Origin: Acinetobacter johnsonii CIP 64.6
Lineage (GTDB): Bacteria > Pseudomonadota > Gammaproteobacteria > Pseudomonadales > Moraxellaceae
DNA length: 60,802 nucleotides
Direction of reading: 5' to 3'
NCBI RefSeq assembly: GCF_000368045.1
Contig: NZ_KB849235.1
Location: 1-60,802 of the forward strand
Shown here: piece by piece, positions 12,101-21,894 of the stretch
How positions within the stretch are numbered: the stretch's first letter is position 1
How the letters are laid out: each line of letters opens with the position of its first letter
Notes under the pieces: model-generated
Database searches by the model: none
What the model saw: only the letters and a program-made list of their open reading frames with translations
Told to the model about the DNA's origin: nothing
Made by a program: the position numbers and the translations under genes

Positions 12101-13192
12101 ATGGCAGGTAATAGTATAGGGCAACTCTTCCGTGTAACGACTTGTGGTGAATCTCATGGTGTAGGCTTAATGGCGATTGTGGATGGTATTCCACCGGGCC
12201 TTGAGCTTACAGCAGACGATTTACAAAAAGATTTAGACCGTCGTAAGCCGGGCACTTCTAAATTTGCGACGCAGCGCAAAGAACCTGATGAAGTTGAAAT
12301 CATTTCAGGTGTGTTTGAAGGTAAAACAACAGGCACACCAATTGGTTTATTGATCCGTAACACCGATCAAAAATCCAAAGATTACGGCAATATTGCACAA
12401 AGCTTCCGTCCGGGACATGCAGACTATACTTATACACAAAAGTACGGTTTCCGTGATTACCGTGGCGGTGGTCGTTCAAGTGCGCGTGAAACAGCTATGC
12501 GTGTGGCTGCGGGTGCAATTGCGAAAAAATACTTGGCTGAAAAGTTTGGTATTTTAATTCGTGGTCATGTGACCCAAATTGGGACTGAAATTGCGGAAAA
12601 ATTGGATTGGAATGAAGTACCTAATAATCCATTTTTCTGTGGCGATGTCGATGCCGTACCGCGTTTTGAAGCACTGGTGACTTCATTGCGTGAACAAGGT
12701 ACCAGTTGCGGCGCAAAGCTTGAAATTTTGGCTGAAAAAGTGCCTGTAGGTTGGGGTGAGCCTGTTTTTGACCGTCTAGATGCTGACATTGCCCATGCCA
12801 TGATGTCTATTAACGCGGTCAAAGGGGTTGAGATTGGTGATGGTTTTGCCGTTGCTGGTCAGTTTGGACATGAGAGCCGTGATGAGTTAACCACTGATGG
12901 CTTCCTTGCGAACCATGCAGGGGGTATCTTGGGCGGTATTTCGAGTGGTCAAACCATTCGTGTGGCCATTGCTCTTAAACCAACAGCATCTATTACCACA
13001 CCGGGTAAAACCATCAATATTAATCGTGAAGATACTGACGTATTAACTAAAGGTCGTCATGACCCTTGTGTGGGTGTGCGTGCGGCTCCGATTGCAGAAG
13101 CAATGCTTGCGATTGTTTTAATGGATCACTTTCTGCGTCATCGTGCTCAAAATGCAGACGTCGTTGCACCATTTGTACCGATTGAATACTAG
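12101..13192 (+). CDS. aroC: Chorismate synthase
   Basis: 363 residues, normal length. It makes chorismate from 5-enolpyruvylshikimate 3-phosphate with reduced FMN, the last step of the shikimate pathway. Family signatures visible are GESHGVGLMAIVDGIPPG near the N-terminus, YRGGGRSSARETAMRVAAGA in the middle and GRHDPCVGVRAAPIAEAM near the C-terminus. It is second in the operon with prmB, with AAGGAG upstream of the ATG. It is followed by an intrinsic terminator. Confidence 0.97.
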   Translation: MAGNSIGQLFRVTTCGESHGVGLMAIVDGIPPGLELTADDLQKDLDRRKPGTSKFATQRKEPDEVEIISGVFEGKTTGTPIGLLIRNTDQKSKDYGNIAQSFRPGHADYTYTQKYGFRDYRGGGRSSARETAMRVAAGAIAKKYLAEKFGILIRGHVTQIGTEIAEKLDWNEVPNNPFFCGDVDAVPRFEALVTSLREQGTSCGAKLEILAEKVPVGWGEPVFDRLDADIAHAMMSINAVKGVEIGDGFAVAGQFGHESRDELTTDGFLANHAGGILGGISSGQTIRVAIALKPTASITTPGKTININREDTDVLTKGRHDPCVGVRAAPIAEAMLAIVLMDHFLRHRAQNADVVAPFVPIEY

Positions 13193-13225
13193 AAAATTCT
13201 CTTTATATTTAAGAGAATAGACATT

Positions 13226-13253
13226 AAAGTCAGACTTCGGTCTGACTTTTTTT
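13226..13253 (+). terminator. aroC terminator
   Basis: A 10-bp perfect stem (AAAGTCAGAC pairing with GTCTGACTTT) closes a TTCG tetraloop, followed by T7. Confidence 0.95.
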
Positions 13254-13637
13254 ATTTGCGTATGAAAGCTAATCTTAAATGTAAGAAAAGAGTTGTTGGC
13301 ATATTATGCACGTTATGGTTATCACGATACTCAGAAAACGGCATCTTACCTATTAAGTGCCAATGTAGGACAACCTTTGATTCATCTTCATTTGCTCTTA
13401 CTGAGTAAACAAATTTAGAGTTCGAGTCTTTCTCATTTCTGAAAGAAATCATCAATAACACAGAATAATTGGGGATGAGCCGTATATGGCACAAGGAACA
13501 TAAGGGCTAGCGTCGTAAGTTTAGTGTGTTAACTCAACGAATGGCTCTAGACCTTCTCTTGTTCAAGTCAACTTTTTATCCGCGATTCGGGTTAAGTCAT
13601 TTAGATATTTGATTTTTTTAAATAAGAAGGAATGGGG
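13254..13637. other. Intergenic region with a doubtful minus-strand frame
   Basis: 384 bases between the aroC terminator and the next rightward gene. A minus-strand frame of 80 codons (13252-13494) starts inside this stretch and runs into the aroC terminator. It has no clear ribosome site and no recognisable family, and could be a gene remnant. The 3' part (13621-13637) carries the ribosome-binding sequence AAGGA of the following gene. Confidence 0.5.
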
Positions 13638-14473
13638 ATGAATAAAAAATAAGCACAGTCAGACGAGGCACCATTATATTTTTATCACTACTCACAGTTT
13701 TGGTTATTTCATTGTTGATATACGGCTATGACAGTATGCATGACCCTGAAAAAGTTAAAGCGCGCTTATATGCTTGTGGAAAATTTGGTGATCGGCACAT
13801 GCTCATTGATAAGCAGTATTTATATTATGGCAGAGTGACTTATCAAGGTGTGAATTATTGGGGGAAAAATATCGAAGAAGAACACGAGGCTAAAGGCTGT
13901 GATGATCAAATTCAAAGTATTGCTTTGAAAGTGAAATGGCCTGAAATGAAAGCATCTAGAGAAGGCTTTAAACTAGATTCTGAAAATAAAGATGTGATCA
14001 AAATCGCATTAAACCAACGTTCCGTTTGGAAAGAGGAGTGGGGAAGTAAAGACTTCTTTAATTATTTTGGTCAGTTAAAAAGAAAATTAAGAAAAGGAAT
14101 GTTTTCTTCTAGTGGAGAAGAGGTGAGTGAAATATGGGTAGATGAAACAAAAACATTTAACTCAGATTTAGGGCTCTATGAAATAGAGGTAAAAAGTGAT
14201 GACGGTGTTGGAAAAAGGGTGTATTGGCAGGAGCGTAAAGGTAAAGGGGTAAGCCTAACTATTGTATGTCTTTATTTTAAGGATGGTGCAACAAGTTGTG
14301 AATTTAATACACATCAGCCCAATTATGGGTTTAATACGAGTTATATCACTATAAAATTTCATAGTGAGTTACTGCCGCATTGGCAAGAAATTTATCAAAA
14401 TGCAGAACAACTCATTCATTCTTTTAATACAGGAGAGAAACAGAATGAAGCATCCGAAGAGTATAGACCGTAA
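13638..14473 (+). pseudogene. Membrane-anchored unknown protein, frameshifted near its start
   Basis: The long open frame (13700-14473, about 257 codons from a TTG) has no good start. A textbook start exists upstream: AAGGA at 13627-13631, 6 bases, ATG at 13638. It reads only M-N-K-K before a stop. The A run at 13644-13649 has six A. One more A would join MNKK to a basic segment (STVRRG) and a 20-residue hydrophobic helix that runs straight into the long frame. The restored product would be a signal-anchored protein of about 278 residues, unknown to me, with a Cys-containing periplasmic-type domain. Either a real mutation, a slippage-prone phase switch, or a sequencing indel. Confidence 0.7.
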
Positions 14474-14690
14474 CCATGCTCAAAGATGTTTAGATGACCT
14501 AAGGATAGCTCAGATGTGCGATAGATATGTCCTATTTTAAAGCAGTAACAGTGTTATTTTGATCAGTATAGTGCAATGCTTGCCCTAAGCTGAGGTTGTG
14601 CTCTATAAAAATAAACGAAAGATAATACTTTAAGAGCAGTTTCCAATCGGGTGATTACATGGTATATAAATTGCTCATAGAATAATAAGC

Positions 14691-14876
14691 ATTATTGCAG
14701 GAGAGAAATGTTCTGCATTCGCCGAAGGAGCAACGACCCCGGAAACTCTCAGGCAAAAGGACTGTAATAATGAAAAAACTCTGGAGAGAAGTGTTCAATC
14801 ACTCACCGAAGGGGATGGTTTAAAACGTCAAGGGATGTTTTAGGTCGAAGCTCTCAGGTACACATGACAGATGGGG
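14691..14876 (+). promoter_or_regulatory. Tandem glycine riboswitch
   Basis: Two consecutive glycine aptamers. Aptamer 1 (14691-14771) is closed by ATTATTGCAG pairing with CTGTAATAAT. It carries the conserved GGAGAGA, CGCCGAAGGAGCAA and AACTCTCAGGCAAAAGGAC blocks. Aptamer 2 (about 14779-14876) carries CTGGAGAGAA, CACCGAAGGGG and AGCTCTCAGGT with a longer variable arm. Glycine binding is expected to control the oxidase gene that starts 31 bases downstream. The downstream stretch (14877-14906) is short, with a strong ribosome site. Translational or short-range control is more likely than a long terminator. Confidence 0.95.
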
Positions 14877-14906
14877 TTGACATCAAACAATAAAAAGGAG
14901 GTGTCT

Positions 14907-16151
14907 ATGTGTCATGTCGTTGTCATTGGTGCTGGAATTACAGGCGTCACAACTGCATATGAATTAAGCTTACTTGGTTATCAAGTGACCGTTGTTGATC
15001 GTCATTTATTTCCTGCGATGGAAACTTCTTTTGCAAATGGTGGACAACTGTCTGCATGTAATGCGGAAGTTTGGAACCAAAAATCGACAGTGCTGAAAGG
15101 CATGAAATGGATGTCTCAAAAATCTGCCCCTTTATTGCTCAATCCTGCGTTTAGTGTGCATAAATATGCATGGCTGATGGAATTTCTGGGCAATATTAAA
15201 CATTATGAGGCTAATACCCACGAAACAGTACGTTTGGCTTTATTGGCTCGTCAGCGCTTGTTCGAAATTGCGGATAAAGAGTCAATCGACTTCAATTTAG
15301 AAAAACGTGGTATTTTGCATTTTTATCATAATAAACAAGATTATGATGTTGCCATCCGAGTCAATGATTTACTCAATAAAGGTGGACTTGAACGTTGCGG
15401 CGTAAGCAATGAAGAAATTAAGCAAATTGAGCCGACACTGACCGGCGATTATTATGCTGGATTCTATTGTGAAGGCGATGCGACGGGTGATATTCATAAG
15501 TACACCACAGGTTTGGCTGAAGTCACCAAAAAGTTAGGTGTGAAGTATCGTTTTGGTATGGATGTGACAGATATCGAACATTTAACTTCAGGTGTTGAAG
15601 TAAAGTTACAGCCAAGTTCAGAGAATGTTGAACTGCTTCCAAATGAAGTGGAAATGTTGGCTGCCGATGCTGTTGTGGTTTGTGCAGGGGTGGGTAGCTA
15701 TCAATTGGCTGAATTGGTCCAAGAACGCGTCAATGTTTATCCTGTAAAGGGATATTCGATTACGGTGATGTTAAATGACGAAGAAAGCCAGCAAAATGCG
15801 CCGTGGGTGAGTTTGCTGGATGAAAGTGCGAAAATTGTAACTTCACGTTTAGGTAAAGATCGTTTCCGTGTTGCGGGCACTGCTGAGTTTAATGGCTATA
15901 ACCGTGATATCCGGGCAGATCGGATTCAACCTCTTGTTGACTGGACCAATCGCAACTTTAAAGTCTCGACAGAGCATGCGGTGCCTTGGGCAGGTCTTCG
16001 CCCCATGATGCCGAATATGATGCCTGTAGTTCGCCGTGGAAAGCTAGAACGTGTGTTCTTTAATACAGGACATGGGCACTTAGGTTGGACGCTATCTGCA
16101 GCAACTGCGGCAATGATTAGTCAGGAAGTCGCGACAGCGTATCCTGTTTAA
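14907..16151 (+). CDS. DadA-like FAD amino-acid dehydrogenase/oxidase
   Basis: 414 residues from the ATG at 14907, which has a perfect AAGGAGGT site 5 bases upstream. The in-frame ATG at 14871 lies inside the riboswitch and is rejected. The Rossmann motif GAGITG (8-13) binds FAD. The SFANGGQLSACNAEVW block and the C-terminal PWAGLRPMMPNMMPVV and NTGHGHLGWTLS motifs are those of D-amino acid dehydrogenase (DadA). Being under a glycine riboswitch, it may oxidise glycine or a related small amino acid rather than D-alanine; that is inference. It is the only gene of its transcription unit. Confidence 0.9.
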   Translation: MCHVVVIGAGITGVTTAYELSLLGYQVTVVDRHLFPAMETSFANGGQLSACNAEVWNQKSTVLKGMKWMSQKSAPLLLNPAFSVHKYAWLMEFLGNIKHYEANTHETVRLALLARQRLFEIADKESIDFNLEKRGILHFYHNKQDYDVAIRVNDLLNKGGLERCGVSNEEIKQIEPTLTGDYYAGFYCEGDATGDIHKYTTGLAEVTKKLGVKYRFGMDVTDIEHLTSGVEVKLQPSSENVELLPNEVEMLAADAVVVCAGVGSYQLAELVQERVNVYPVKGYSITVMLNDEESQQNAPWVSLLDESAKIVTSRLGKDRFRVAGTAEFNGYNRDIRADRIQPLVDWTNRNFKVSTEHAVPWAGLRPMMPNMMPVVRRGKLERVFFNTGHGHLGWTLSAATAAMISQEVATAYPV

Positions 16152-16174
16152 TTCGAGTGCATTCTTGGATAGAT

Positions 16175-16208
16175 AAAAACAAGTTTGCTTCGAGCTTGTT
16201 TTTATTAT
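16175..16208 (+). terminator. Terminator after the DadA-like gene
   Basis: A 9-bp stem, AAAAACAAG (16175-16183) with CTTGTTTTT (16195-16203), has an 11-base loop, and T residues follow. Confidence 0.8.
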
Positions 16209-16333
16209 TTCTGTTTAATGATGTTATAATTCTGCCTTAATTTCAAAAGATTGCTCACAAATGAATACTTTAAACTTGAGCAAAAATAAGTAGTATTGTT
16301 TCAAGCAATTGATGACTAATGTGAAGGTGAATA

Positions 16334-16561
16334 ATGATTAACATGAAAATGGCTTTGGTGGTTTTAGCTTCTGCAACAATGCTGTCGCTTGCTGCGTGTA
16401 GTGACAAAAAACAAGAGACTGAACAAACGCCAGTGGAAAGTTCAGCGGCTGAAACACCAGTAACCAATATTGAAGTTAGTCCAGAGATGATTGATGCTGC
16501 ACCTTTAGAGTCTGAAGAAGCAGGTGCATCAGCACCAGCGGCAGCTTCTGAAGCGAAATAA
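16334..16561 (+). CDS. Small lipoprotein
   Basis: 75 residues. The signal peptide ends in lipobox LAAC, leaving a Cys-Ser-Asp start to the mature protein. The remainder is acidic and rich in Ala, Glu, Ser and Pro, apparently disordered. AAGGTGA lies just upstream of the ATG. Function unknown; it looks like a small surface or periplasmic lipoprotein of the kind common in this genus. Confidence 0.75.
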   Translation: MINMKMALVVLASATMLSLAACSDKKQETEQTPVESSAAETPVTNIEVSPEMIDAAPLESEEAGASAPAAASEAK

Positions 16562-16574
16562 GTCCAAAGATAAT

Positions 16575-16604
16575 AAAAGCCTCCCGATGCGGAGGCTTTT
16601 TTTT
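16575..16604 (+). terminator. Terminator after small lipoprotein
   Basis: A 10-bp stem, AAAAGCCTCC with GGAGGCTTTT, has a 6-base loop and is followed by T8 in all. Confidence 0.95.
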
Positions 16605-16817
16605 ATGGATGAGAGTGAAATCAGCATTTAATCGTAAATATCTAGATTCAGGATATAAATCAAAAAATCATATTGAAACCATAACGAACAATCGATAGAG
16701 TTTATTTAGTAAATATTGTCAATCTGTGATGGTTTCCATCAATGCATCGTTTGCAAGCAAATGGACAGTAGAAAACATGATGTTTAATCATAACTCATGT
16801 AAAAATGAGGGAATATT

Positions 16818-18248
16818 TTGTACGCAGTTAAGCTCACAGAAGTATCGTTGAATTTTAAACAGCATGGCCGAGCATGTTTGATTGTTGCTGCGGTGATTTT
16901 TGTCTGCTGCTTGCTTGGTATTTTCACTCGACCGATTGCATATTTCGCCTATTTTTGGCCTGCCAATGCTGTACTGATCGGCTTATTTTTACGGTTTAAG
17001 CCACTCAGAAATGTCGGTGGTTGGTTTGGCGCTTTTATTGGTTATATGTCGGCAGACTTAGTCACAGGGAATCATCTTGAGCTGACTTTGGCTTTAACGA
17101 TCGCCAATTTTATGACAGTAGGCGTTTCATTATTTTTTATCCATTATTTACAAATTGACTATCGTGCATATAACAAAGGTTTAAATTTTCTTTATCTTTT
17201 CTTGGTTTGTGCTTTTCTTGGGTGTTTTTCCAGCGCGATATTTGCCGTTGCGGTCGTTCCGTATATGCCACACACCTTTATGAGCACGCAAGACCTGTGG
17301 GCTGAGTTTTATATTTGGTGGACGGGGGAAGTGCTAAATTGTATTTCACTTTTACCCCTCATGTTGACCTTTCCGGCAGCGAAGAAATTAAAGTATCTTT
17401 GGAATAACCGTAGACAGTGTGAAACCCAGTTTGTCGATGTTTTACCCTTACTCTCAGTTTTAATCTCTGTGGCATGTACTCATCTTTTCTTTGGTCCAGG
17501 TGCCTTACTTTTCCCTTTAGCAGGGCTGATTTGGGCGGCTTTGAGTTATAACTTATTTTATGTGAGTATTATTAACAGCTTAGTTTGTTTTGTGACTTAC
17601 CATAGTTTAACGACCTATTATATTTCACGTACGGCAGATAACTTCTTGGCCAGTTCTATTTCCGTGCGTATAGGGCTGTGTATGCTGATGATTGCACCTT
17701 TGCTTTTATGTATTGTGAGTCGAAATCGTCATGATTTGTATAAAGAAGTGCTCTATCTGGCCAACCACGATCCCTTAACTCATGTGGGAAATCGCCGTTT
17801 TTTCTTCACTCAAACTGAAAACCTATTGAAGGAAAATCTGGTTAAATCGATGAGTATCATTGTGCTAGATATTGATCATTTCAAGAAAATGAACGATCAA
17901 TATGGTCATTATATTGGTGATGTATTGCTACAAAGCTTTGCCACGACGGTGAAAAGTAATTTGCGTGAACAGGATTTATTTGCACGTATGGGCGGTGAAG
18001 AATTTGTGGTGGTGTTAAATAATACCACTGAAGTTGAATCACAAATCATTGCGGAACGTATCTGCCGTGCTGTCGCTACTTCAAAAACGCAAGTGGCGCA
18101 TGCGGTTTTGAGCATGACGGTGAGCCTTGGTGTGGTGCACCAAGTTCTACCAACGAAAAATAGCCTACAGAGCTTGTTAAATCGCGCTGATCGGGCGCTA
18201 TATCAAGCCAAAACTTTAGGACGCAACCAAGTACAACTTGCCTCATAG
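16818..18248 (+). CDS. Diguanylate cyclase with MASE1-type membrane sensor
   Basis: 476 residues. The first about 300 form some eight membrane helices with the FWPANAVLIGLFLRF signature of MASE1 sensors. The C-terminal 170 residues are a GGDEF domain with active-site GGEEF at 392-396, preceded five residues earlier by an RxxD inhibitory site (REQD). It should make cyclic di-GMP from two GTP in response to an unknown membrane signal and limit itself by product binding. No EAL domain is attached. The TTG start has GAGGGA 6 bases upstream. Confidence 0.9.
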   Translation: MYAVKLTEVSLNFKQHGRACLIVAAVIFVCCLLGIFTRPIAYFAYFWPANAVLIGLFLRFKPLRNVGGWFGAFIGYMSADLVTGNHLELTLALTIANFMTVGVSLFFIHYLQIDYRAYNKGLNFLYLFLVCAFLGCFSSAIFAVAVVPYMPHTFMSTQDLWAEFYIWWTGEVLNCISLLPLMLTFPAAKKLKYLWNNRRQCETQFVDVLPLLSVLISVACTHLFFGPGALLFPLAGLIWAALSYNLFYVSIINSLVCFVTYHSLTTYYISRTADNFLASSISVRIGLCMLMIAPLLLCIVSRNRHDLYKEVLYLANHDPLTHVGNRRFFFTQTENLLKENLVKSMSIIVLDIDHFKKMNDQYGHYIGDVLLQSFATTVKSNLREQDLFARMGGEEFVVVLNNTTEVESQIIAERICRAVATSKTQVAHAVLSMTVSLGVVHQVLPTKNSLQSLLNRADRALYQAKTLGRNQVQLAS

Positions 18249-18300
18249 GTTAAAATTTAGTAAAAGTATAAAACAATAAAAACTATATACTTGGATAAAA

Positions 18301-19791
18301 ATGAATTTTTCTGAATACCTTCGTTATGATGGGCTGGGTTTGGCTGAGTTGGTTGCACAAAAAAAAATCCATCCCGCTGAATTATTACAAATTGCAATTG
18401 AGCGTAGTCAGCAAACCAATCCTGCTTTAAATGCGATTATTATTCCTATGCATGATTATGCCAAGAACAGAGCACAAAATGCATTGTCTGGTCCATTTGC
18501 AGGGGTGCCATTTTTAGTAAAAGATTTATTTCAAGAATATGCAGGTTATCCAACATCTTATGGCTGCCAAGCATTTAAACGTACGGGCCATATTGCAGAA
18601 CATAATGCAGAAATTGTAAACCGTTGGGAAAACACAGGCATTTTAACCTTTGGCCGTACCAATACTCCTGAGTTTGGAATCAAAGGCATTACGGAATCAG
18701 ATGCTTGGGGAGCCTGTCATAATCCTTGGAATTTAAAACATAACAGTGGTGGCTCATCGGGTGGTTCCGCTTCTGCAGTGGCCGCAGGGATTGTTCCGAT
18801 TGCAGGTGCGGGTGACGGCGGTGGATCAATTCGAATTCCTGCATCGTATTGCGGTTTATTTGGTTTAAAACCAAGTCGTGGACGTACGCCGTGGGGTCCA
18901 GATATGAGTGAAGCAATGCATGGCGCTGCGATACAACATGTATTGAGTAAAAGTGTAAGAGACAGTGCAGCCATGTTAGATGCAACGCAGGGTGTAGAGC
19001 ATAGCTCATTGTTTAAAATTGAACAGCCCAACCAAAGCTATTTGGCCTGTCTACAGCAGCCTGTAAAAAAACTTAAAATTGCATTTAGTACTCAATCGCC
19101 TATCGGAACCCCAGTGTCTAAAGATGCAATTGATGCGGTGCAGCATACTGCACGTTTGTTGGAGTCTTTAGGGCATACAGTGGTCGAAGCACAACCTGAG
19201 ATAGATGGTATGTCTTTGGCCAGAGACTTCATCACGACGTGGTTTAGTCAGTTTTCTTATATGCTAGAGCAGATCAAGCAACACGTTCCGACCACAGCAG
19301 GAGACTTTGAGCTGGATTCTTTAGCTTTGGCTGCCTTTGGTGCGAAAACGACTGCTTTAGAATATATTCATAATCTGAATAATTGGGGAGTATATGTCAC
19401 CAAAATGAACCAATTTTTTGATCATCATGATCTTTATCTGACTCCTGCTACAGCTTCAGTCGCACCCAAAAATGGGCAAATTTCTACCCCATCATGGCAA
19501 AAACCAATTTTAAAAAGCTTACTAAAAGTCGGCAAAGCACACCTGCTGGCACAAGGAAAATTGGTCGATAAAATTGTGAAAGATAATTTACGTTGGGTGC
19601 CTTTTACTCAGTTAGCCAACATCACAGGTTTACCCGCGATGTCTGTACCTTTGTATTGGAATGCTGATAATCTTCCGCTTGGTTCACAGTTCATTGCGCC
19701 TTTTGCCCGTGAAGATCTGTTATTACAGTTGGCTAGTCAACTTGAACAAGCCCAGCCATGGTTTCATAAATATAGTGAAATCAAGGTTTAG
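18301..19791 (+). CDS. Amidase (amidase-signature family)
   Basis: 496 residues, normal for the family. The Ser-cisSer-Lys triad is visible: Lys74 in FLVKDL, the cis-Ser in GGSSGGSASAVAAG, and the nucleophilic Ser in GDGGGSIRIPAS. Family members hydrolyse carboxamides. The sequence is nearest to 6-aminohexanoate-cyclic-dimer-hydrolase-like amidases, but the substrate cannot be read. It has no GatB or GatC neighbour, so it is not the tRNA amidotransferase. It is separated by 52 bases from the cyclase gene and may be read through from it. Confidence 0.88.
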   Translation: MNFSEYLRYDGLGLAELVAQKKIHPAELLQIAIERSQQTNPALNAIIIPMHDYAKNRAQNALSGPFAGVPFLVKDLFQEYAGYPTSYGCQAFKRTGHIAEHNAEIVNRWENTGILTFGRTNTPEFGIKGITESDAWGACHNPWNLKHNSGGSSGGSASAVAAGIVPIAGAGDGGGSIRIPASYCGLFGLKPSRGRTPWGPDMSEAMHGAAIQHVLSKSVRDSAAMLDATQGVEHSSLFKIEQPNQSYLACLQQPVKKLKIAFSTQSPIGTPVSKDAIDAVQHTARLLESLGHTVVEAQPEIDGMSLARDFITTWFSQFSYMLEQIKQHVPTTAGDFELDSLALAAFGAKTTALEYIHNLNNWGVYVTKMNQFFDHHDLYLTPATASVAPKNGQISTPSWQKPILKSLLKVGKAHLLAQGKLVDKIVKDNLRWVPFTQLANITGLPAMSVPLYWNADNLPLGSQFIAPFAREDLLLQLASQLEQAQPWFHKYSEIKV

Positions 19792-19846
19792 AAAGCTGAT
19801 TAATTAAATTGTTGTAGTTTATGCGTACAGATCAGAAGAGGGCTTT

Positions 19847-21001
19847 TTAAGCTTGAACCTCTTTGGGTAAGTACCGAACAAAACCTAAGCCCAGTAGCAC
19901 AGCACAACCTGCCAGAATAAAAATATGTTCGCCTGACAGGCTGTGCCAATAATGTCCTGCAAGAATACTTCCAGACGCTACACCCAGTCCCCACATAGTG
20001 CTATATAAGGCTTGACCACGTCCTTGTTGTCCTAAACTAAAGTTTTGGAAAATGATACGCATGGCGATGAGATGAAATAAACCAAAGCTAAAGGCATGGA
20101 TAGTTTGTGCTAAGAACTGGATAGCAAAAATTTGTGGAAAAGAACCGACCATAAACCAGCGTAGCGCCGTGAGGATTAGACAAATAGACACCATGAGTCG
20201 CCATGAAAAACGTTTGAAAAAAATGTGAGCAATGGCAAACATAATAATTTCGGCCATGACACCGACAGCCCACAAAAAACCAATTTCTGTGGTTGAGTAA
20301 CCAGCTTGTTTTAAGAAGTTACTATAAAAACTATAAAACGGTGCATGCGAAAAAAGCAGAATAAACTCGATACCGAAAAATGCAGCGACAACGGGTTTTT
20401 TTAAAATAGGTAGCAATGGCTCGAGCTGCCCTTGTGAATTGGGTGCAGTGGTCGGTTCTTTTATGCTAAATGACCAAATAAAGGCCAAAAAAGAAATACA
20501 CAGCAATAAAACTGGTAGCATAGAGATGGGTAAAATTTCTAATAAGGCTCCGATACCAAAAACCCCGACAATAAAACCGACCGAGCCCCATTTTCGAACT
20601 TTTCCATATAATGCACTGCGTTGTTCCGCGAGCCAAAATAGAGTTACGCCCTCAAACTGAGCCAGAATGGCGTTTTGGAAGAAGCTAAAGATCAGCATGA
20701 GCAGGGCGATCGCCTGAAAGGAGTTTGGAATGATAAAAATCATGAACCAAATACAGGCTTCCATCCACGTTGCGACTCTGACCAAGAGCATCCGTTTCCC
20801 TGATTTATCTGCAATCCAGCCCCAAATAAAAGGAGCAAAAAAACGGGTAATGATCGCAATTGAGGAAAGGATACCGATTTCACTGTAGTTAAAGCCTTGA
20901 TCTTCGAGATATAGGCTCCAAAACGGCATGAAGGTGCCTACAATGGAATAATAAAAAAAGTAAAAACCAGCCAGTCGGTGCCGAATGGGGAAAGAAAGCA
21001 T
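19847..21001 (-). CDS. MFS transporter (HcaT/LacY-like)
   Basis: 384 residues starting at the ATG at 21001, which has AAGGAA 9 bases upstream. A longer frame from 21067 adds 22 residues without a ribosome site. Twelve membrane helices are apparent. The N-terminal YYSIVGTFMPFWSLYLEDQG segment and the WGWIADKSGKR loop are typical of the 3-phenylpropionate permease HcaT and nucleoside/sugar symporter branch. The substrate is unknown. It faces the amidase gene convergently. Confidence 0.83.
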   Translation of the reverse strand: MLSFPIRHRLAGFYFFYYSIVGTFMPFWSLYLEDQGFNYSEIGILSSIAIITRFFAPFIWGWIADKSGKRMLLVRVATWMEACIWFMIFIIPNSFQAIALLMLIFSFFQNAILAQFEGVTLFWLAEQRSALYGKVRKWGSVGFIVGVFGIGALLEILPISMLPVLLLCISFLAFIWSFSIKEPTTAPNSQGQLEPLLPILKKPVVAAFFGIEFILLFSHAPFYSFYSNFLKQAGYSTTEIGFLWAVGVMAEIIMFAIAHIFFKRFSWRLMVSICLILTALRWFMVGSFPQIFAIQFLAQTIHAFSFGLFHLIAMRIIFQNFSLGQQGRGQALYSTMWGLGVASGSILAGHYWHSLSGEHIFILAGCAVLLGLGFVRYLPKEVQA

Positions 21002-21132
21002 CGTACTGTGTTCCTTGGTTGGGTGGGCAGATTCTGAAGAAAACTTGAACCTAAAACAAAGCTTCAAGTCGATGAAGCTTCGAGAATTTTAAAAATGGAT
21101 TGTTTAAATCATGCTTATTCAGAGTTCAGGGA

Positions 21133-21894
21133 TTAGCCTTTGACTAAACCACCATCTACAATCAAGTTTTGACCTGTCACAGCACAAGAATAGGGCAATA
21201 AGAACATTAAAATGGCTGAGGCAAATTCCTCAGGCGTAACTACACGACGTAGTGGTGTTGCACTTGCGATGTAATCAAAAACTTCATTGGGCGTACTTTT
21301 ACTGGCATCGGTGGTTTGTAGTAAACCGCCAGAGAGCATATTGATATTAATACCGTATTGACCAAGTTCATGTGCAGAGGTACGGGTAAATGCCAATAGT
21401 GCAGCCTTCGCTGTGGTGTAGTCATGATAAGGCACCACAGGGTTCTGCACCAGATTGGTTCCGATGTTTACAATGCGCCCAAACTGACCTTGTTTCATAC
21501 CTTCAAGCGCTGCTTGGGTAGTATTCAAAGCGGCTTTAACTGCACCCTCAAATTGTTGTTGCATGGTTTCCCAGCGTAGCTCATGAACTTTTGGGCGGGC
21601 CTCGCCATTAAACTCGAACTGAATGAGCGCATTATTAATCACGGCGTTGATATGCTGTCCAAAATGCTGAAAGCTTGCATCAAACATACTTTTGACTTGT
21701 GCACTGTCTGTAACATCTGCTTGGTAGATAAAAACCTGTTCGGGATACTGCTGGACTAAGGCTTGAGCTGCAACGTGGCTGTTCAAATAGTTCACGACTA
21801 CACGAGCACCCTCATTGATTAAGGCGTGTGTAATTGCAAGACCTAAACCGCGTGCGCCACCTGTGACCAGTACAACTTGATTTTTAATGTGCAT
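21133..21894 (-). CDS. Short-chain dehydrogenase/reductase (FabG-like)
   Basis: 253 residues from the ATG at 21894, with GGAAAC just upstream. A frame from 21966 adds an unlikely hydrophobic 24-residue leader. The cofactor motif TGGARGLG lies at 11-18, NNAL at 87-90, and the catalytic YTTAK at 159-163. The residue 13 before the Tyr, usually Ser, is Thr146. It ends in the family-typical TGQNLIVDGG. It is an NAD(P)H-dependent oxidoreductase resembling 3-oxoacyl-ACP reductase; substrate unknown. Confidence 0.85.
   Translation of the reverse strand: MHIKNQVVLVTGGARGLGLAITHALINEGARVVVNYLNSHVAAQALVQQYPEQVFIYQADVTDSAQVKSMFDASFQHFGQHINAVINNALIQFEFNGEARPKVHELRWETMQQQFEGAVKAALNTTQAALEGMKQGQFGRIVNIGTNLVQNPVVPYHDYTTAKAALLAFTRTSAHELGQYGININMLSGGLLQTTDASKSTPNEVFDYIASATPLRRVVTPEEFASAILMFLLPYSCAVTGQNLIVDGGLVKG

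Noticed and set aside
13252..13494. 80-codon minus-strand frame after aroC
   Set aside because: Runs into the aroC terminator, no ribosome site, no family; at most a remnant. Kept only as a note in the intergenic entry.
14871..14906. Upstream ATG of the DadA-like gene
   Set aside because: Lies inside the second glycine aptamer; the ATG at 14907 has a perfect ribosome site and starts the FAD motif correctly.
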